A stretch of 64,000 nt of DNA from G963663615 sp963663615 (GTDB taxonomy: Bacteria; Bacteroidota; Ignavibacteria; Ignavibacteriales; Melioribacteraceae), in assembly GCA_963663615.1 (NCBI GenBank), contig OY760517.1, positions 3,472,001 through 3,536,000 of the forward strand, in the 5' to 3' direction. A model generated the notes under the pieces. The model worked only from the letters and a program-made list of their open reading frames with translations, ran no database searches and had not been told where the DNA came from. Numbering within the stretch: position 1 is the first letter of the stretch; each line of letters opens with the position of its first letter. Positions 63,893-64,000 of the stretch are shown here, in pieces. Made by a program: the position numbers and the translations under genes.

Positions 63893-64000
63893 ATGCTGTT
63901 ATACAAAAATTTTACACCACTGGTTTCAGTAATTCTGCCAACTTACAATAGAAAAAACTACCTTGAACGTTCTGTTATTTCTGTTATAAATCAGGATATG
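63893..64000 (+). CDS. Glycosyltransferase family 2 (5' end only)
   Basis: The first 36 codons read MLLYKNFTPLVSVILPTYNR followed by KNYLERSVISVINQDM. This is the characteristic N-terminus of GT-A fold family 2 glycosyltransferases (VSVILPTYNR…RSVISVINQ). The gene continues beyond the right edge. It diverges from the small charged protein and DUF2723 genes. Confidence 0.85.
   Translation, partial: MLLYKNFTPLVSVILPTYNRKNYLERSVISVINQDM

Overview
The window reads as bacterial chromosome from the Bacteroidota/Chlorobiota/Ignavibacteriota assemblage, most likely an ignavibacterium-like lineage. This is inferred from gene content. Three large secreted proteins end in the 'NYPNPFNP' C-terminal sorting domain. 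IspG is the long Bacteroidota/Chlorobi form. There is a Bacteroidota-type AMP nucleosidase, an S46 dipeptidyl-peptidase and a DUF2723 protein. At least two promoters fit the Bacteroidota pattern TTG-N20-TAnnTTTG. Composition is AT-rich. I see no rRNA, tRNA, CRISPR array, transposase, integrase or phage gene.

Layout. 1-2.5 kb: a partial Fe-S/MinD-type ATPase and a DUF5320 protein diverge from a sigma-54-dependent activator, with a TTGCA-N4-TGCAA repeat array between them. 2.6-10.3 kb: a secreted protein of unknown role, a two-component sensor with a propeller domain, a TrpF-like isomerase with a relic sorting domain behind it, and an S46 peptidase. 10.4-21.1 kb: three giant minus-strand surface proteins (a GH13 amylase, an FG-GAP/VCBS protein and a thioester-domain choice-of-anchor protein), separated by repeat-rich intergenic DNA that includes a duplicated block of about 207 bp. 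21.3-32.4 kb: housekeeping genes (DUF4197, zinc-ribbon protein, NIF3-like, ispG, DJ-1/PfpI, dnaG, a cytoplasmic GH13 enzyme, rsgA, PhzF-like).

32.6-38.9 kb: a TetR-controlled RND efflux operon (tetR, TolC-like, adaptor lipoprotein, RND pump) with the same operator in front of tetR and of the TolC-like gene. 39-44.4 kb: a frameshifted AlkD-like gene, three unknown proteins, an FkbH-like HAD protein with an N-terminal cysteine cluster, and a CREST/ceramidase-like membrane hydrolase. 44.4-48.6 kb: a glycine betaine/proline ABC importer (substrate-binding protein, permease, ATPase) downstream of an outer-membrane barrel. 48.7-54.6 kb: a second TetR unit divergent from an operon of a LolA-like protein, two FtsX-type permeases, a LolD-type ATPase and a porin-like barrel; this looks like a complete envelope export route. 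54.6-64 kb: a Rieske-like protein with an altered ligand motif, AMP nucleosidase, PAP2 phosphatase, ornithine aminotransferase, a LOG-family protein, a GT9 glycosyltransferase, a DUF2723 membrane protein, a small charged protein and the start of a GT2 glycosyltransferase.

The most interesting items are the TetR-controlled LolA/FtsX/LolD/barrel operon with mirrored operator-promoter overlaps, the thioester-type surface adhesin, the sigma-54 regulator's repeat array, the Rieske-like protein with Met in place of a His ligand, and the intergenic repeat families around the surface genes.
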